From assembly GCA_002365175.1 (NCBI GenBank), contig DEZK01000012.1, forward strand, positions 133,126 through 197,125: 64,000 nt of DNA. Direction: 5' to 3'. This document shows positions 27,533-37,656 of this stretch, piece by piece. The DNA is from Raskinella chloraquaticus (SeqCode). GTDB taxonomy: Bacteria; Pseudomonadota; Alphaproteobacteria; Rhizobiales; UBA4765. The translations under genes and the position numbers were made by a program. The notes below the pieces were generated by a model. That model did not search any database and had not been told where the DNA came from. It saw nothing but the letters and a program-made list of their open reading frames with translations. The first letter of the stretch is position 1. Every line of letters begins with the position of its first letter.

Positions 27533-28336
27533 TCACGGCTTGTCGTTGCCGTCCGGCCGGGCGCTGGCGGCAAGCCGCCAGCTGAACAGCAGCACCAGCG
27601 CCACGGCCGCGATCATGATGGTGCTGACAGCATTGATTTCAGGGCTGACGCCAAGCCGCACGGATGAATAAATGCGCATCGGCAACGTCGTTGCGCCCGG
27701 CCCCGTGGTGAAACTCGCCACCACCAGATCATCGAGCGAGAGCGTGAAGGCAAGCAGCCAGGCGGCGATGATCGCCGGCAGGTTCAGCGGCAGCGTGATC
27801 ACCACAAACACCTTCCAGGGCGGGCAACCAAGGTCACTGGCCGCCTCTTCCAGTCGCTGGTCGAAGCGCGCCAGGCGGGAGCGGATGACGATGCCGGCAA
27901 ACGCTGCACCGATGCTCGCGTGAGCAATCGTCACCGTTACGAAACCACGCGGAATATCCAGGGCAACGAACAGAAGCAAAAAGGCAAGGCCGAGGATGAT
28001 TTCGGGAAGCACAAGGGGGGCGCTGCTGGTCAATTCCAGCAGGGAATGAGCTGCGTTGCGGCGATGGCGGGTCAGAACGATTGCCGACAACGTCGCGACA
28101 AGTGTTGCAAGCGTGGCGCTGGCGGCGGCCACTTCAAGGGAAAGTACCGCAGCCTCGATCAGCTGGCGGTCGGCTGCGAGCGCCTTGTACCATGTGAGTG
28201 AGAAGCCTCCCCATACGGTGACAAGCCGCGAGGCGTTGAACGAATAGAGGACCAGAATGAGCATGGGCAGATAGAGAAACGCCAGCCCCAGCGCCAGAAC
28301 GAGCCGGTCAAACGGCGACAGGCCGTGGCACGTCAT
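27533..28336 (-). CDS. Polyamine ABC transporter permease (PotC/PotI type)
   Basis: Second inner-membrane permease of a spermidine/putrescine-type importer. Six membrane helices; EAASDLGCPPWKVFVVITLP is the cytoplasmic EAA loop that contacts the ATPase, and FTLSLDDLVVASFTTGPG is typical of PotC/PotI. The ATG at 28336 overlaps the stop of the upstream permease gene by 4 bases. About 267 residues, the usual size. Last gene of the transporter operon. Confidence 0.9.
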   Translation of the reverse strand: MTCHGLSPFDRLVLALGLAFLYLPMLILVLYSFNASRLVTVWGGFSLTWYKALAADRQLIEAAVLSLEVAAASATLATLVATLSAIVLTRHRRNAAHSLLELTSSAPLVLPEIILGLAFLLLFVALDIPRGFVTVTIAHASIGAAFAGIVIRSRLARFDQRLEEAASDLGCPPWKVFVVITLPLNLPAIIAAWLLAFTLSLDDLVVASFTTGPGATTLPMRIYSSVRLGVSPEINAVSTIMIAAVALVLLFSWRLAASARPDGNDKP

Positions 28337-29264
28337 GGTGTTTTGTGCCGCCGCAGCACGGCCGCAGCGACCACAGGCAGGCAGGCGAGCGCAAGCAGGA
28401 CGAGCGCCAGCGCGGCGGCAAGGGGCCAATCACGATTGGCAAAAAACTCCACCCACAACACATGCCCGATCATCAGCGTATCAGGGCCGCCGAGGAGATC
28501 GGGAATGACGAATTCACCTGTTGCGGGAATAAAGACGAGGAGCATGCCGGCGAAAATGCCAGGGAGTGAGAGGGGCAGTGTCACGGCCAGAAAGGCCCGC
28601 CAGGGCGGCGCGCCGAGATCGCCTGCCGCTTCCAGCAATCGCGGGTCGATACGTTCAAGGGCGGTATAGATCGGCAGCACCATGAATGGCAGATAGGAAT
28701 AGACAATGCCAAGAATGACCGCTTCCTCGCGATTGATGAGATCAAGGGGTTCAGTGGCAAGGCCCAGCGCCAGCAGCGCCGTGTTCAGCAGGCCTTCCGG
28801 CTTCAGGATCACCAGCCAGGCGTAAACACGGATGAGAAACGACGTCCAGAAGGGGACCATCACCAGGAGAAGCAGCAGGCCTTGCGTGCGCCGTCCCGCC
28901 CTGGCGATCGCATAGCTAAGCGGATAGGCGACAAGCAGGGTGAGGAGCGTGGCGATGGCAGCGATCCGCAGCGATGAGATGACCACCGACAGATAGAGGT
29001 CGTCACTGGCAAGCAGCCTGTAATTATCGAGCGTGAGCGCGCTCAGAAATTCCGGCCATCGCGCGATCCCTTCAAAGAGTGGACGATAGGGTGGCTGCGC
29101 CTGGGCTGCGCGTGACAGAGACAGGCGGATGATGATTGCCAACGGCACCACGCACACGACGATGCCCCACAGGAGTGGCAAGGCGAGAATGAGCCGGCGC
29201 CTTCCGCGCCCGCTTGAGGCTGGCGCGCTCCTGCCCACGACCGCCTGTGATGGCTGATCAATGA

Positions 29265-29268
<4 letters not shown>
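28333..29268 (-). CDS. Polyamine ABC transporter permease (PotB/PotH type)
   Basis: First permease of the importer, 311 residues with six helices. The stretch MVPFWTSFLIRVYAWLVIL and the EAA loop EAAGDLGAPPWRAFLAVTLP are hallmarks of PotB/PotH. It overlaps the ATPase gene upstream by 4 bases and the second permease downstream by 4, so the three are translated together. Confidence 0.9.
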
Positions 29269-30374
<1,106 letters not shown>

Positions 30375-30413
30375 CGACCGGGCGCCCGTTCATGCGCTGA
30401 CGGCTGGACATCA

Positions 30414-31517
30414 TCAGCGATTGCTCTTGATGCGGGTGAAGAGGCGATTGACCAGGCGCTGCGTTGCCTCGTCATAGGGCGTGATGGTGTAGAGCCTCGC
30501 AAAGGTCGCCGGCGGGGGAAAAATACCGGCATCGTCGAGCACCGATTTATCGATGAATTTCTGTGAGGCAAGATTGGAATTGGCATACTGGATGAAGTTC
30601 GAGTTGAGCGCCGCGTTCTGGGGACGATTGACGAAATCGATGAAGCGGTAGGCTGCCTGCGGATTGGCGGCATCGCGCGGAATGACAAAATTATCAAACC
30701 ACATCAACGCCCCTTCCTTTGGGATCACATAGGCGATGTCAACGAGCGGCTTGCCGGTCTGTTCGGCGGCCTCACGGGCACGTTTGCGTGCCTGAAGCAC
30801 ATCACCGGAGTAACCGATCGCCAGACATATGTCCCCGCCTGCGAGCGCGTTGATATATTCCGAGGAATGGTACTTCTTCACGAAAGGGCGAACGGCCTGA
30901 AGCAACTCGGCCGCCCGGCGCAGATCAGCCTCACTTTTCGAATCGGGATCGAGACCCAGATAACGCAGCGCAGCAGGGAACAATTCCTCGGTGGCGTCCA
31001 GCATATAGACCCCGCAATCACGCAATTTTCGCAAGATCGCCGGATCAAAAACCAGCTTCCAGGACTCAAGCGGTGCGTCCGCGCCCAGACGCTGGCGCAC
31101 TTTGGCAACATTATATCCGATGCCCGTCGTGCCCCACATATAGTTGACGGCAAAGCGGTTGCCGGGGTCATAGCGGCCAAGCCGTGAGGTCACCTCGTCC
31201 CAGGCATTGGCGAGGTTGCCAAGCTTGCTCTTGTCGAGCGGCAGATAAAGATTGAGCGGGATCTGGCGCGGCAGGAACGAGGCGGTGACAACCACCAGAT
31301 CATAACCCGTCTTGCCGGCAAGCAGCTTGCTTTCGACGATATCCATCTGATCGAAGGTATCGTAAATGACCTTGATACCCGTTTCCTGTTCGAAAGCGGC
31401 GATAACCAGCGGATTGACGTAATCAGACCAGTTATAAATGCGCAGCTCTTCACTGCGCGCCGGTGTCAGAATAGAGAGCAGGACGCCCAGAATGATCATC
31501 GTTCCTGATTTCAACAT
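30414..31517 (-). CDS. Polyamine-binding periplasmic protein (PotF/PotD type)
   Basis: Substrate-binding protein that delivers polyamines to the permease. An N-terminal signal peptide ending near PARSEE is followed by LRIYNWSDYVNPLVIAAFEQ, the signature of PotF/PotD proteins, and WGTTGIGYNVAKV. The closing part contains ALMWFDNFVIPRDA, also typical. ATG 31517 is chosen over a TTG six codons upstream; GGGG lies 8 bases before it. First gene of potF-A-B-C; the arrangement (binding protein first) is that of the E. coli putrescine system potFGHI. Whether putrescine or spermidine is bound is not determined. Confidence 0.9.
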   Translation of the reverse strand: MLKSGTMIILGVLLSILTPARSEELRIYNWSDYVNPLVIAAFEQETGIKVIYDTFDQMDIVESKLLAGKTGYDLVVVTASFLPRQIPLNLYLPLDKSKLGNLANAWDEVTSRLGRYDPGNRFAVNYMWGTTGIGYNVAKVRQRLGADAPLESWKLVFDPAILRKLRDCGVYMLDATEELFPAALRYLGLDPDSKSEADLRRAAELLQAVRPFVKKYHSSEYINALAGGDICLAIGYSGDVLQARKRAREAAEQTGKPLVDIAYVIPKEGALMWFDNFVIPRDAANPQAAYRFIDFVNRPQNAALNSNFIQYANSNLASQKFIDKSVLDDAGIFPPPATFARLYTITPYDEATQRLVNRLFTRIKSNR

Positions 31518-31654
31518 CGCCGTTACCCCGTGCAAACCACGGCAAAACCTAGCAGCCCGCGCCGCAAGCTCAAGCGGTCCGCAGACAGTCTTTTACGTTT
31601 TGCTAACCCCTCGCATTCACAACTTGACGTGCACCAGTGGCAAGGAGGCCTGTT

Positions 31655-32029
31655 ATGGCAATCGATATCGGACTTGGCAGCGTCAACAACGCCCAGGTGC
31701 TCATAAGCCTTGCTGAAAGTCTCGGCACAGGCACGCAGCCAAGGCGCATCAGGGCGCCCACCGTTACCGCCGAGCAGGCCGAAGGTACCTTTACCGGCAG
31801 ACTGCCCGATGGCCGCAACGTGTCGTTCAATGTCAGCGACTTCAGGGATGGGCGGGCACGGGTACGTTATTCAAGCGCCAACGAGGTCAAAAACGGTCAG
31901 GTCCAGGTCAATGGCAATGTTCTGCGCTTCGACAATGTCCAGCTGGCCGTCCTGTCAAATGGCCGCGCCCAGTTTTCCCGCGTCGACCCGACCACAAGCC
32001 GGGTCCAGCAGGCGACGCTGCAGCGCTGA
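31655..32029 (+). CDS. Small protein of unknown function
   Basis: A 124-residue protein with no recognised family. AAGGAGG lies 6 bases before the ATG, an excellent ribosome-binding site. The N-terminus (MAIDIGLGSVNNAQVLISLAES) has no signal peptide; the rest is beta-rich and polar with one lysine and no cysteine. It is divergent from potF and convergent with the UPF0114 gene, which ends 5 bases away. Nothing indicates a function. Confidence 0.7.
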   Translation: MAIDIGLGSVNNAQVLISLAESLGTGTQPRRIRAPTVTAEQAEGTFTGRLPDGRNVSFNVSDFRDGRARVRYSSANEVKNGQVQVNGNVLRFDNVQLAVLSNGRAQFSRVDPTTSRVQQATLQR

Positions 32030-32034
32030 TACGT

Positions 32035-32613
32035 TCAGTCGCCTTCGTATCCCAATGCCTTCGACTTGGCTGTGATATAATCCATGATCGCCAGCAGCAC
32101 GCCCGACATCACGAAGGTGATATGGATGACAATCATCCAGTAAATGCGTTCGGATGAGAGATTGGCTTCGGTGACGAAGACTTTCAGCAGCTGGATGGCC
32201 GAGATGGCGGCAATCGAGGCGACCAGCTTCAGTTTCAACCCGCCAAAATCGATCTTGCCGAGCCACGCAGGGCGATCGGGGTGATCCTCGATATCCATTT
32301 TCGACACGAAGTTTTCATAGCCGGCAAAGGTGACGATCATCACCAGATTGGCCGCAAGCGAGATATCGATCAGCGACAGAATAACCAGAATGATCGATTC
32401 AGCCTTCGTGCTGCTCGAAACCGCAAGATGGAACAGTTCGAACAATTCGCGGGCGAAGATGATGAGGAGCGCCAGCGTGCCCAGGACGAGCCCGAGATAG
32501 ATCGGTGCAAGCAGCCAGCGCGACATAAAGAGAGCGTTTTCAACGAAAGCCTCGACGGTGCTCGCCGGCGCGCGGGAGCGGGAGGGTTCAGGGTCTGTGG
32601 TCGATTTTGCCAT
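32035..32613 (-). CDS. UPF0114 (YqhA-like) membrane protein
   Basis: A 192-residue inner-membrane protein with four helices and the conserved pattern FMSRWLLAPIYLGLVLGTL, LIDISLAANLVMIVTFAGYENFVS and WLGKIDFGGLKLKLVASIAAISAIQLL. Family members have no established role. It follows the HlyC-like gene by 31 bases on the same strand and is probably co-transcribed. Confidence 0.85.
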   Translation of the reverse strand: MAKSTTDPEPSRSRAPASTVEAFVENALFMSRWLLAPIYLGLVLGTLALLIIFARELFELFHLAVSSSTKAESIILVILSLIDISLAANLVMIVTFAGYENFVSKMDIEDHPDRPAWLGKIDFGGLKLKLVASIAAISAIQLLKVFVTEANLSSERIYWMIVIHITFVMSGVLLAIMDYITAKSKALGYEGD

Positions 32614-32644
32614 GGCAGCTTTTGTCCTGAAACTGAAGGGTTAC

Positions 32645-33172
32645 TCAAGTGAAGGCGGCGGGCGGCAGACGCGGCTGAACGCCGTTCAACGCGTGGCGGC
32701 TCACCTCATCGACGAGCGGGTGCAGATTGGCTGGGTGGCCGGCGGCATCGACAATCCACGGGATGTCCCCGCTGCGCCATTCATCACGCGACAGCGTGAG
32801 CGGAAACGAGGTCGCCCGCGACAGGCGTTTGTCAACATCAACAGATACCATGGCCCACCACAACGCCGCGACAGGTACGGTTTCGCCCGGGCGATCAGGG
32901 ACCGGCGCATGGGCAACAACATATTGCCCCAGCAGCAGGGCGGGAATGATTGCGCTTTCGAGATCCTGAAGCTTGAATTTGCGATGGCGGGGCGAGCGCA
33001 TGAGCGCCCCGACCATCGTGCCGAAGGCATGAGCCGCATCGCGGGTGCGTGCCTGCCCTGCCTGAACGTCGTCAGCAGCGCCCTGCGCTCCCGATGATCC
33101 GTTCGACGAGAGCGAAACAGACAGGCTGGGAAATGTCGTCATGATGCCAGAGACGTTCCTGGGGTCAGTCAT
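32645..33172 (-). CDS. HlyC-type toxin-activating lysine acyltransferase (orphan)
   Basis: Family members transfer a fatty acyl group from acyl-ACP to internal lysines of RTX toxins. This 175-residue protein keeps the pattern: catalytic histidine H63 in LMRSPRHRKF, the core IIPALLLGQYVVA, WWAMVSVDVDKRLS, and the W-x-SGDIPWIVDAAG segment with D142 in the place of the second catalytic residue. An extra N-terminal serine and alanine-rich stretch of about 45 residues precedes the domain. No RTX toxin, HlyB or HlyD gene is in the window, so its substrate must be elsewhere or of another kind. Start at 33172; ATG at 33142 is possible. Confidence 0.75.
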   Translation of the reverse strand: MTDPRNVSGIMTTFPSLSVSLSSNGSSGAQGAADDVQAGQARTRDAAHAFGTMVGALMRSPRHRKFKLQDLESAIIPALLLGQYVVAHAPVPDRPGETVPVAALWWAMVSVDVDKRLSRATSFPLTLSRDEWRSGDIPWIVDAAGHPANLHPLVDEVSRHALNGVQPRLPPAAFT

Positions 33173-33205
33173 TTTCGTCTATCCACCTTTTTTGTTTCGA
33201 CGGGT

Positions 33206-34399
33206 TCACGCTTCGGCGATTTTATCGCCGAGCACATCGCGCACCCAGCGCATGGCGCTGTTGGCGGCAGGCACGCCGGCATAAATCGCTGATTGCATCA
33301 GCAGGGCGCGCAATTCTTCCATCGTCACGCCGTTCGTCTCAATCGCCGGCCGCAGATGGAGCTTGAATTCCTCCTCGCGGTTGATGGCCAGGGTGATGGC
33401 CAGAACAAGCATCGAGCGCGTCTTGCGCGGCAGCGTCGGGTCGCCCCAGATCTCGCCCCAGGCGATGCGCGTGATGAAATCCTGAAACGGGCGCCCGTAC
33501 GCGCCAGCCCTGTCCAGCGCCCGCTCGACATATTCAGCGCCAAGAACGCTCTTGCGATTGGCAAGGCCTGCCTCGAAGCTCAGGCCACCGGATGTGGCGC
33601 GTGGTGAACCGGCGTGGAGATCAAGCCAGGCGATGAGATGGCGGTTGACGATCGCCTTCTGCTCGATATTGAGAAGATGAGCGGCATTGGGGATCACAAC
33701 AAATTCCGCTCCCGGGATGAGGGCTGCGATTGCACTGCCATCGGCAACGGGGGTTGCCGGATCGTCGGCGCCTGATATCACCAGTGTCGGCGCCGCGATA
33801 CGCGGCAGATGCGCCCGCAGATCCATGTCACGGATGGCCTGACAGCACACCGCATAGCCGATACCTGAAATCGCGGCAAAGCGCTGCTTCACGGGCGCCA
33901 CCAAATCCGGATGATCGCGAATGGTGCGGGCGGTGAACCAGCGCGCCATGACCCCGTCGACCAGCGACCCGCATCCCTTGCTGCGCGACTGCTCGATGCG
34001 CTGATTCCATAAATGGGTGTCCGGCATGATGGCGGCTGTCGCCATCAAGGTCAGGCTGCTGACACGGGCGGGATGGCGAAACCCCATGGTCTGGCCGGTC
34101 ATGCCGCCGAGCGAGAGGCCAACGATGTGCGCCTTGTCGATATGAAGCGCAGCAAGGAGACCGGCCAGATCATCGGCCAGATCATCGAGCGAGGTCGGCT
34201 GATCAATCAGTTGCGAGCGCCCATGGCCGCGCGTGTCGTAGCGCAGAACGCGGTAGCGCCCGGCCAGAGCTTCCGCCTGGCCATCCCACATCTCCAGCGT
34301 CGTGCCGAGCGAATTGGAAAAGGCGACCACAGGCGCGTTTGCTGGTCCTGTCAGGTCGAAGAACAATTCCGTACCATTGGCGATTTTGATGACAGGCAT
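33206..34399 (-). CDS. pcaL: Bifunctional 3-oxoadipate enol-lactonase / 4-carboxymuconolactone decarboxylase
   Basis: Fusion of PcaD and PcaC, catalysing two consecutive steps of the protocatechuate branch of the beta-ketoadipate pathway. Residues 1-265 form an alpha/beta hydrolase with the nucleophile elbow GLSLGGMTGQ and the acid/histidine region ISGADDPATP to NAAHLLNIEQ. Residues 280-395 form the decarboxylase domain with RSMLVLAITLAINREEEFKLHL and MQSAIYAGVPAANSAM. ATG 34399 follows GAGGAA by 5 bases; 397 residues. No other pca gene is adjacent, so the remaining steps must be encoded elsewhere. pcaL-type fusions are known in Actinobacteria and some Alphaproteobacteria. Confidence 0.9.
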   Translation of the reverse strand: MPVIKIANGTELFFDLTGPANAPVVAFSNSLGTTLEMWDGQAEALAGRYRVLRYDTRGHGRSQLIDQPTSLDDLADDLAGLLAALHIDKAHIVGLSLGGMTGQTMGFRHPARVSSLTLMATAAIMPDTHLWNQRIEQSRSKGCGSLVDGVMARWFTARTIRDHPDLVAPVKQRFAAISGIGYAVCCQAIRDMDLRAHLPRIAAPTLVISGADDPATPVADGSAIAALIPGAEFVVIPNAAHLLNIEQKAIVNRHLIAWLDLHAGSPRATSGGLSFEAGLANRKSVLGAEYVERALDRAGAYGRPFQDFITRIAWGEIWGDPTLPRKTRSMLVLAITLAINREEEFKLHLRPAIETNGVTMEELRALLMQSAIYAGVPAANSAMRWVRDVLGDKIAEA

Positions 34400-34692
34400 C
34401 AGTTCCTCACTGCGGATCGGCATGGCAGGCGATATCGGCACCTGTCCATGCCATCCGACGATCAGCTATCAAACGCAAGCGGCACAGATAAGATTGTCGC
34501 CGAGTTTCACGATTGCCTAATCCGTCAAGCGGCATGATATAGGGAGAGCTTCGGATCATAACAACGTTCTGTGACGGGCCGTTGTCTTGGACGTCGAGAC
34601 CTAGCAGGTCATTAACCGGTCAGCAATGCGCGCTTCCCTTTCCCCCTTACGTGTGACGCGATACAGCCGGCCGGTGACGGCGTGAGGAGCTG

Positions 34693-35193
34693 ATGGTTGA
34701 TGGCGCTGCGTTTCGGCGGGGAATGGCGCAGTTCGCCGCCTCGGTTACCCTCATCACCAGTGATGGTGATGCCGGCCTGGCGGGGGTAACCGCCTCCTCG
34801 GTCACATCGGTGTCCGATGAACCGCCGATCATGCTCGCCTGTCTCAATCTTGCGGGGCGCACCAACCGGACGATCCGCGCCAACGGCGTGTTCTGCATTA
34901 ATGTGTTGGCGCCAAAGCACCAACATCTGGCCGTCGCCTTTTCGGGGAAGGTTGGCAGCTCGCTTGATGAGCGCTTCAGCCTTGCGACATGGTCGCGACT
35001 GGAAAGCGCCTCGCCCGTCCTCGCCGGATGCCAGGTGGCGCTTGATTGCCGTCTTGTGGACGAGATGATCGTCGGCACCCATGTGGTCCTTTTCGGCCAG
35101 GTCGTCGCGCTTGCCCTTGGCCCGCACGCGCCGCCCCTTCTCTATTCAAGCCGCGCCTATCGCCGCCTTGATCTGTGGCCGGAAGAAGATTGA
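34693..35193 (+). CDS. Flavin reductase family protein
   Basis: A 166-residue flavin-reductase-like (FMN-binding split barrel) protein, the type that supplies reduced flavin to two-component monooxygenases. Pattern: FRRGMAQFAASVTLITSDGD, GVTASSVTSVSDEPPIMLACL, FCINVLAPKHQHLA and the closing LLYSSRAYRRL. GAGGAG lies a few bases before the ATG. No monooxygenase partner is adjacent. Its 3' end overlaps the convergent RsmC-like gene by 37 bases. Confidence 0.88.
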   Translation: MVDGAAFRRGMAQFAASVTLITSDGDAGLAGVTASSVTSVSDEPPIMLACLNLAGRTNRTIRANGVFCINVLAPKHQHLAVAFSGKVGSSLDERFSLATWSRLESASPVLAGCQVALDCRLVDEMIVGTHVVLFGQVVALALGPHAPPLLYSSRAYRRLDLWPEED

Positions 35194-36239
35194 GTTTTGA
35201 TGCCTCTGGCAGTGATGATCTTGTAGGTTCCGTTTTCGTGCGTGAGCGCGACGTCGTTGAACATATCGCCCAGCGTCCGCTCATAGGGAAGCTGGCGATT
35301 GGCAACCAGCAGCAATTGGCCGCGCGGTGACAGCGCCCGGGCGGCAGCGGTGATGAAGGACTGGCCGATTTTCGGTTCCGCCGCCTTTCCGCGATGGAAG
35401 GGCGGATTGGAGATGATCCAGTCATAGTGACGCTCCATCAACAGCCCGGTGCTGACATCATGCCAGTGCCAGGCGATGGTGCGCTCGCCAAAACGGGCGA
35501 GATTAACCCTCGCACAGGCAAGCGCGCGTGCATCAGCCTCGTAAAGATCAAGCGTGGCGATCTTTGGCGCGTGATCGAGCAGTGCGCCGGCAAGATAGCC
35601 CCAGCCACATCCCAGCTCCGCCACCTTGCCGGCGAGTGCGGCTGGCAGATTGTCGCCAAGAAACCGCGAGCCGGCATCAATCGCCTGCCAGGAAAAAAGA
35701 CCCGGGCAGGTGACATAAGTCCCGATATGAGCCTGAGGCCGGGCGGCCTTTTGCCAGCGCGCAAGTTCAGCTACAGCTTTCTCATCAAGACGGGCCGGCT
35801 TGCGCAACCAGAAGACACGGCAACCGCTCTTGGGCACCACGCCATCAAGCCCCAGCAGAGCACCGACATCGCGCTCATGCGACTGTCCGCCCTCATCCTT
35901 GGCGCCGGCAATGACGATCAGACCGCCCGCCACGGTCGCTGCCAGCGCATCAGCGATAAGGCCACGGCCCTCCTGGCGGTCACGGCCCAGACGAACCAGC
36001 GTGCCGGCAAACAGATCGCCATCTGCACGCTCACTGACGACCTTGAAACGGCGGCGGACCAGCATGTCGTGATGTGCCTTGTCCGGCTGCAGGCAGACAA
36101 GGCTTGTGTGCCACTCATCATCCGCATCGGCGCCCGCCCGGGCATTGAGATAGAGCCAGGGAGCACTACCTGCGCCCGGGCCATCAAGCAGACCACGGCT
36201 GAAGGGCCAGAAGAGCGCGCGTGTGAGGGGATCATCCAT
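35157..36239 (-). CDS. RsmC/RlmG-like rRNA guanine-N2 methyltransferase
   Basis: A SAM-dependent methyltransferase of 360 residues with two tandem halves as in RsmC, which methylates G1207 of 16S rRNA. The N-terminal half is degenerate; the C-terminal half has the SAM motif AELGCGWGYLAGALL, LDLYEADARAL and the catalytic ISNPPFHRG, the N-P-P-F motif of N2-guanine methyltransferases. The substrate assignment is by family. It starts 11 bases after the hydrolase gene stops and probably shares its transcript. Confidence 0.8.
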   Translation of the reverse strand: MDDPLTRALFWPFSRGLLDGPGAGSAPWLYLNARAGADADDEWHTSLVCLQPDKAHHDMLVRRRFKVVSERADGDLFAGTLVRLGRDRQEGRGLIADALAATVAGGLIVIAGAKDEGGQSHERDVGALLGLDGVVPKSGCRVFWLRKPARLDEKAVAELARWQKAARPQAHIGTYVTCPGLFSWQAIDAGSRFLGDNLPAALAGKVAELGCGWGYLAGALLDHAPKIATLDLYEADARALACARVNLARFGERTIAWHWHDVSTGLLMERHYDWIISNPPFHRGKAAEPKIGQSFITAAARALSPRGQLLLVANRQLPYERTLGDMFNDVALTHENGTYKIITARGIKTQSSSGHRSRRR

Positions 36240-36250
36240 GGCCGGTGACG

Positions 36251-37258
36251 TCAGCCGATCTCGACCGACTGCTCGATGGCGCCGAAGATCGAGTGGCGTT
36301 TGGCGTCGAGCATTTCAATGCGCACGCGATCGCCATGAACCATGAAGGCCGTCGCCGGCTCGCGGTTCCTGATCGTCTCGACACAGCGGCGCTCGGCGAT
36401 GCAGGCATAGCCAAGACCGCCCTCCTCAACCATGGTTCCCGGCCCGCCATCAGGCCCGCGATTGGAGACCGTACCCGCACCCACCAGCGTCCCGGCCGCG
36501 AGCGAGCGTGTCTTGGCCGCATGTGAAATCAGCCGGCCGAAGTCGAAATTCATGTCCTTTGCCGTATTCGGCTTTCCGAAGAGACGACCGTTGAGCGTGC
36601 ACAGAAGCGTTCCGTCGAGCCTGCCACCCTGCCAGGCTGACCCGAGCGCATCGGGCGTCACGGCCACTGGCGAGAAACTTGACGATGGCTTGCCCTGCAG
36701 GAAGCCGAAACCCTTGGCGAGTTCGGCGGGAATGAGATTGCGCAGCGACACGTCATTGACAAGCAGAACCAGGCGGATGTGAGCAAGGGCTGCCAGCGGG
36801 TCGATACCCATCGGCACATCGTCGGTAATGACAACAATTTCTGCTTCGAAATCGATACCCCAGGCCGCATCAGCCAGGCGTATGGGGTCGCGCGGCCCCA
36901 TGAAGCCGTCGGAAGCACCCTGATACATAAGCGGATCAGTGAGGAAGGACGAGGGCATGTCGGCGCCACGCGCCTTGCGCACCAGTTCCACGTGGTTGAG
37001 ATAGGCGGAGCCGTCGACCCATTGATAAGCGCGCGGCAGCGGCGCGGCGCAATCGCGTTCGTGGAAACGGATCGAGGGCACGGCATCATGAGCGAGGCTT
37101 TCGGCCAATTGGCGCAGCAGCGGCTCGCAATGATCCCAGTCGTCAAGTGCGGCCTGAAGCGTGGGAGCGATGGCGGTGGCATCGGTCGCCCGCGTCAGAT
37201 CGTCAGAGACAACCACGAGACGCCCATCCCGTCCGCCTTTCATTGAAGCCAGTTTCAT
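36251..37258 (-). CDS. Fumarylacetoacetate hydrolase family protein
   Basis: A 335-residue hydrolase of the FAH superfamily, which includes the last enzyme of homogentisate (tyrosine) breakdown. Metal-binding residues appear in DFEAEIVVITDDVPMG, and the C-terminal block holds SLAAGTLVGAGTVSNRG and FMVHGDRVRIEM. The N-terminal region (YQWVDGSAYLNHVELVRKAR) matches the longer bacterial FAH form. I use ATG 37258; GTG 37276 is the alternative, with GAGGA between. No hmgA or maiA is beside it, so the exact substrate is uncertain. Confidence 0.8.
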   Translation of the reverse strand: MKLASMKGGRDGRLVVVSDDLTRATDATAIAPTLQAALDDWDHCEPLLRQLAESLAHDAVPSIRFHERDCAAPLPRAYQWVDGSAYLNHVELVRKARGADMPSSFLTDPLMYQGASDGFMGPRDPIRLADAAWGIDFEAEIVVITDDVPMGIDPLAALAHIRLVLLVNDVSLRNLIPAELAKGFGFLQGKPSSSFSPVAVTPDALGSAWQGGRLDGTLLCTLNGRLFGKPNTAKDMNFDFGRLISHAAKTRSLAAGTLVGAGTVSNRGPDGGPGTMVEEGGLGYACIAERRCVETIRNREPATAFMVHGDRVRIEMLDAKRHSIFGAIEQSVEIG

Positions 37259-37606
37259 CTTCTTGCTCTTCCTCACCAGATGTTTTTTACCGCTTGGTAC
37301 ACGGCTTTACCGATAACAGCTTGCGGTGTGCAAACGCTGCTGGCAAGTTCCTTTGCCGGAGCGGGAGGCCGCATGGTGACACTTTACAGTTTTCACGCCT
37401 CGGCCGGCGCCAAATAAGGTGTATCTGGCCGCGCCCGCCGGCGCTTTTTGCCACTGCTTTTGTCCGGATGCGCCCTTTGTCCCGCTTGATGACATCCCCA
37501 GGACCTTGGCGAGCGACAGCGTGAGGCGAAGCCTGATGCGACAAGGCGCGCTCATGCGGGCGCACAAGCAGATGGTCAGTGAAAATACGTCCCCATCTTA
37601 ATCACA
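37259..37606. other. Intergenic stretch of about 350 bases
   Basis: It separates the hydrolase (minus) from the hairpin-controlled gene (plus) and must hold both promoters. Short open frames cross it on both strands but none has a ribosome-binding site or protein-like composition. I see no other structure in it. Confidence 0.5.
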
Positions 37607-37656
37607 CGTCAAGCATATCTTGCTAATGTTGTCTCATCAGCAAGGAGTGCTTGATG
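37607..37656 (+). promoter_or_regulatory. Leader hairpin burying the Shine-Dalgarno and start codon
   Basis: Bases 37607-37624 pair with 37639-37656 in 17 of 18 positions (14 Watson-Crick, 3 G-U, one A-A mismatch) around a 14-base loop. The right arm contains the Shine-Dalgarno AAGGAG (37642-37647) and the whole ATG (37654-37656) of the next gene. In RNA this would block translation until melted or unfolded, as in RNA thermometers or ligand/sRNA-gated leaders. If transcription starts within the loop it would instead be a DNA operator. Confidence 0.6.

Noticed and set aside
37287..37601. Short open frames on both strands between the hydrolase and the hairpin-controlled gene
   Set aside because: No ribosome-binding site, basic low-complexity sequence, and the two strands overlap each other.
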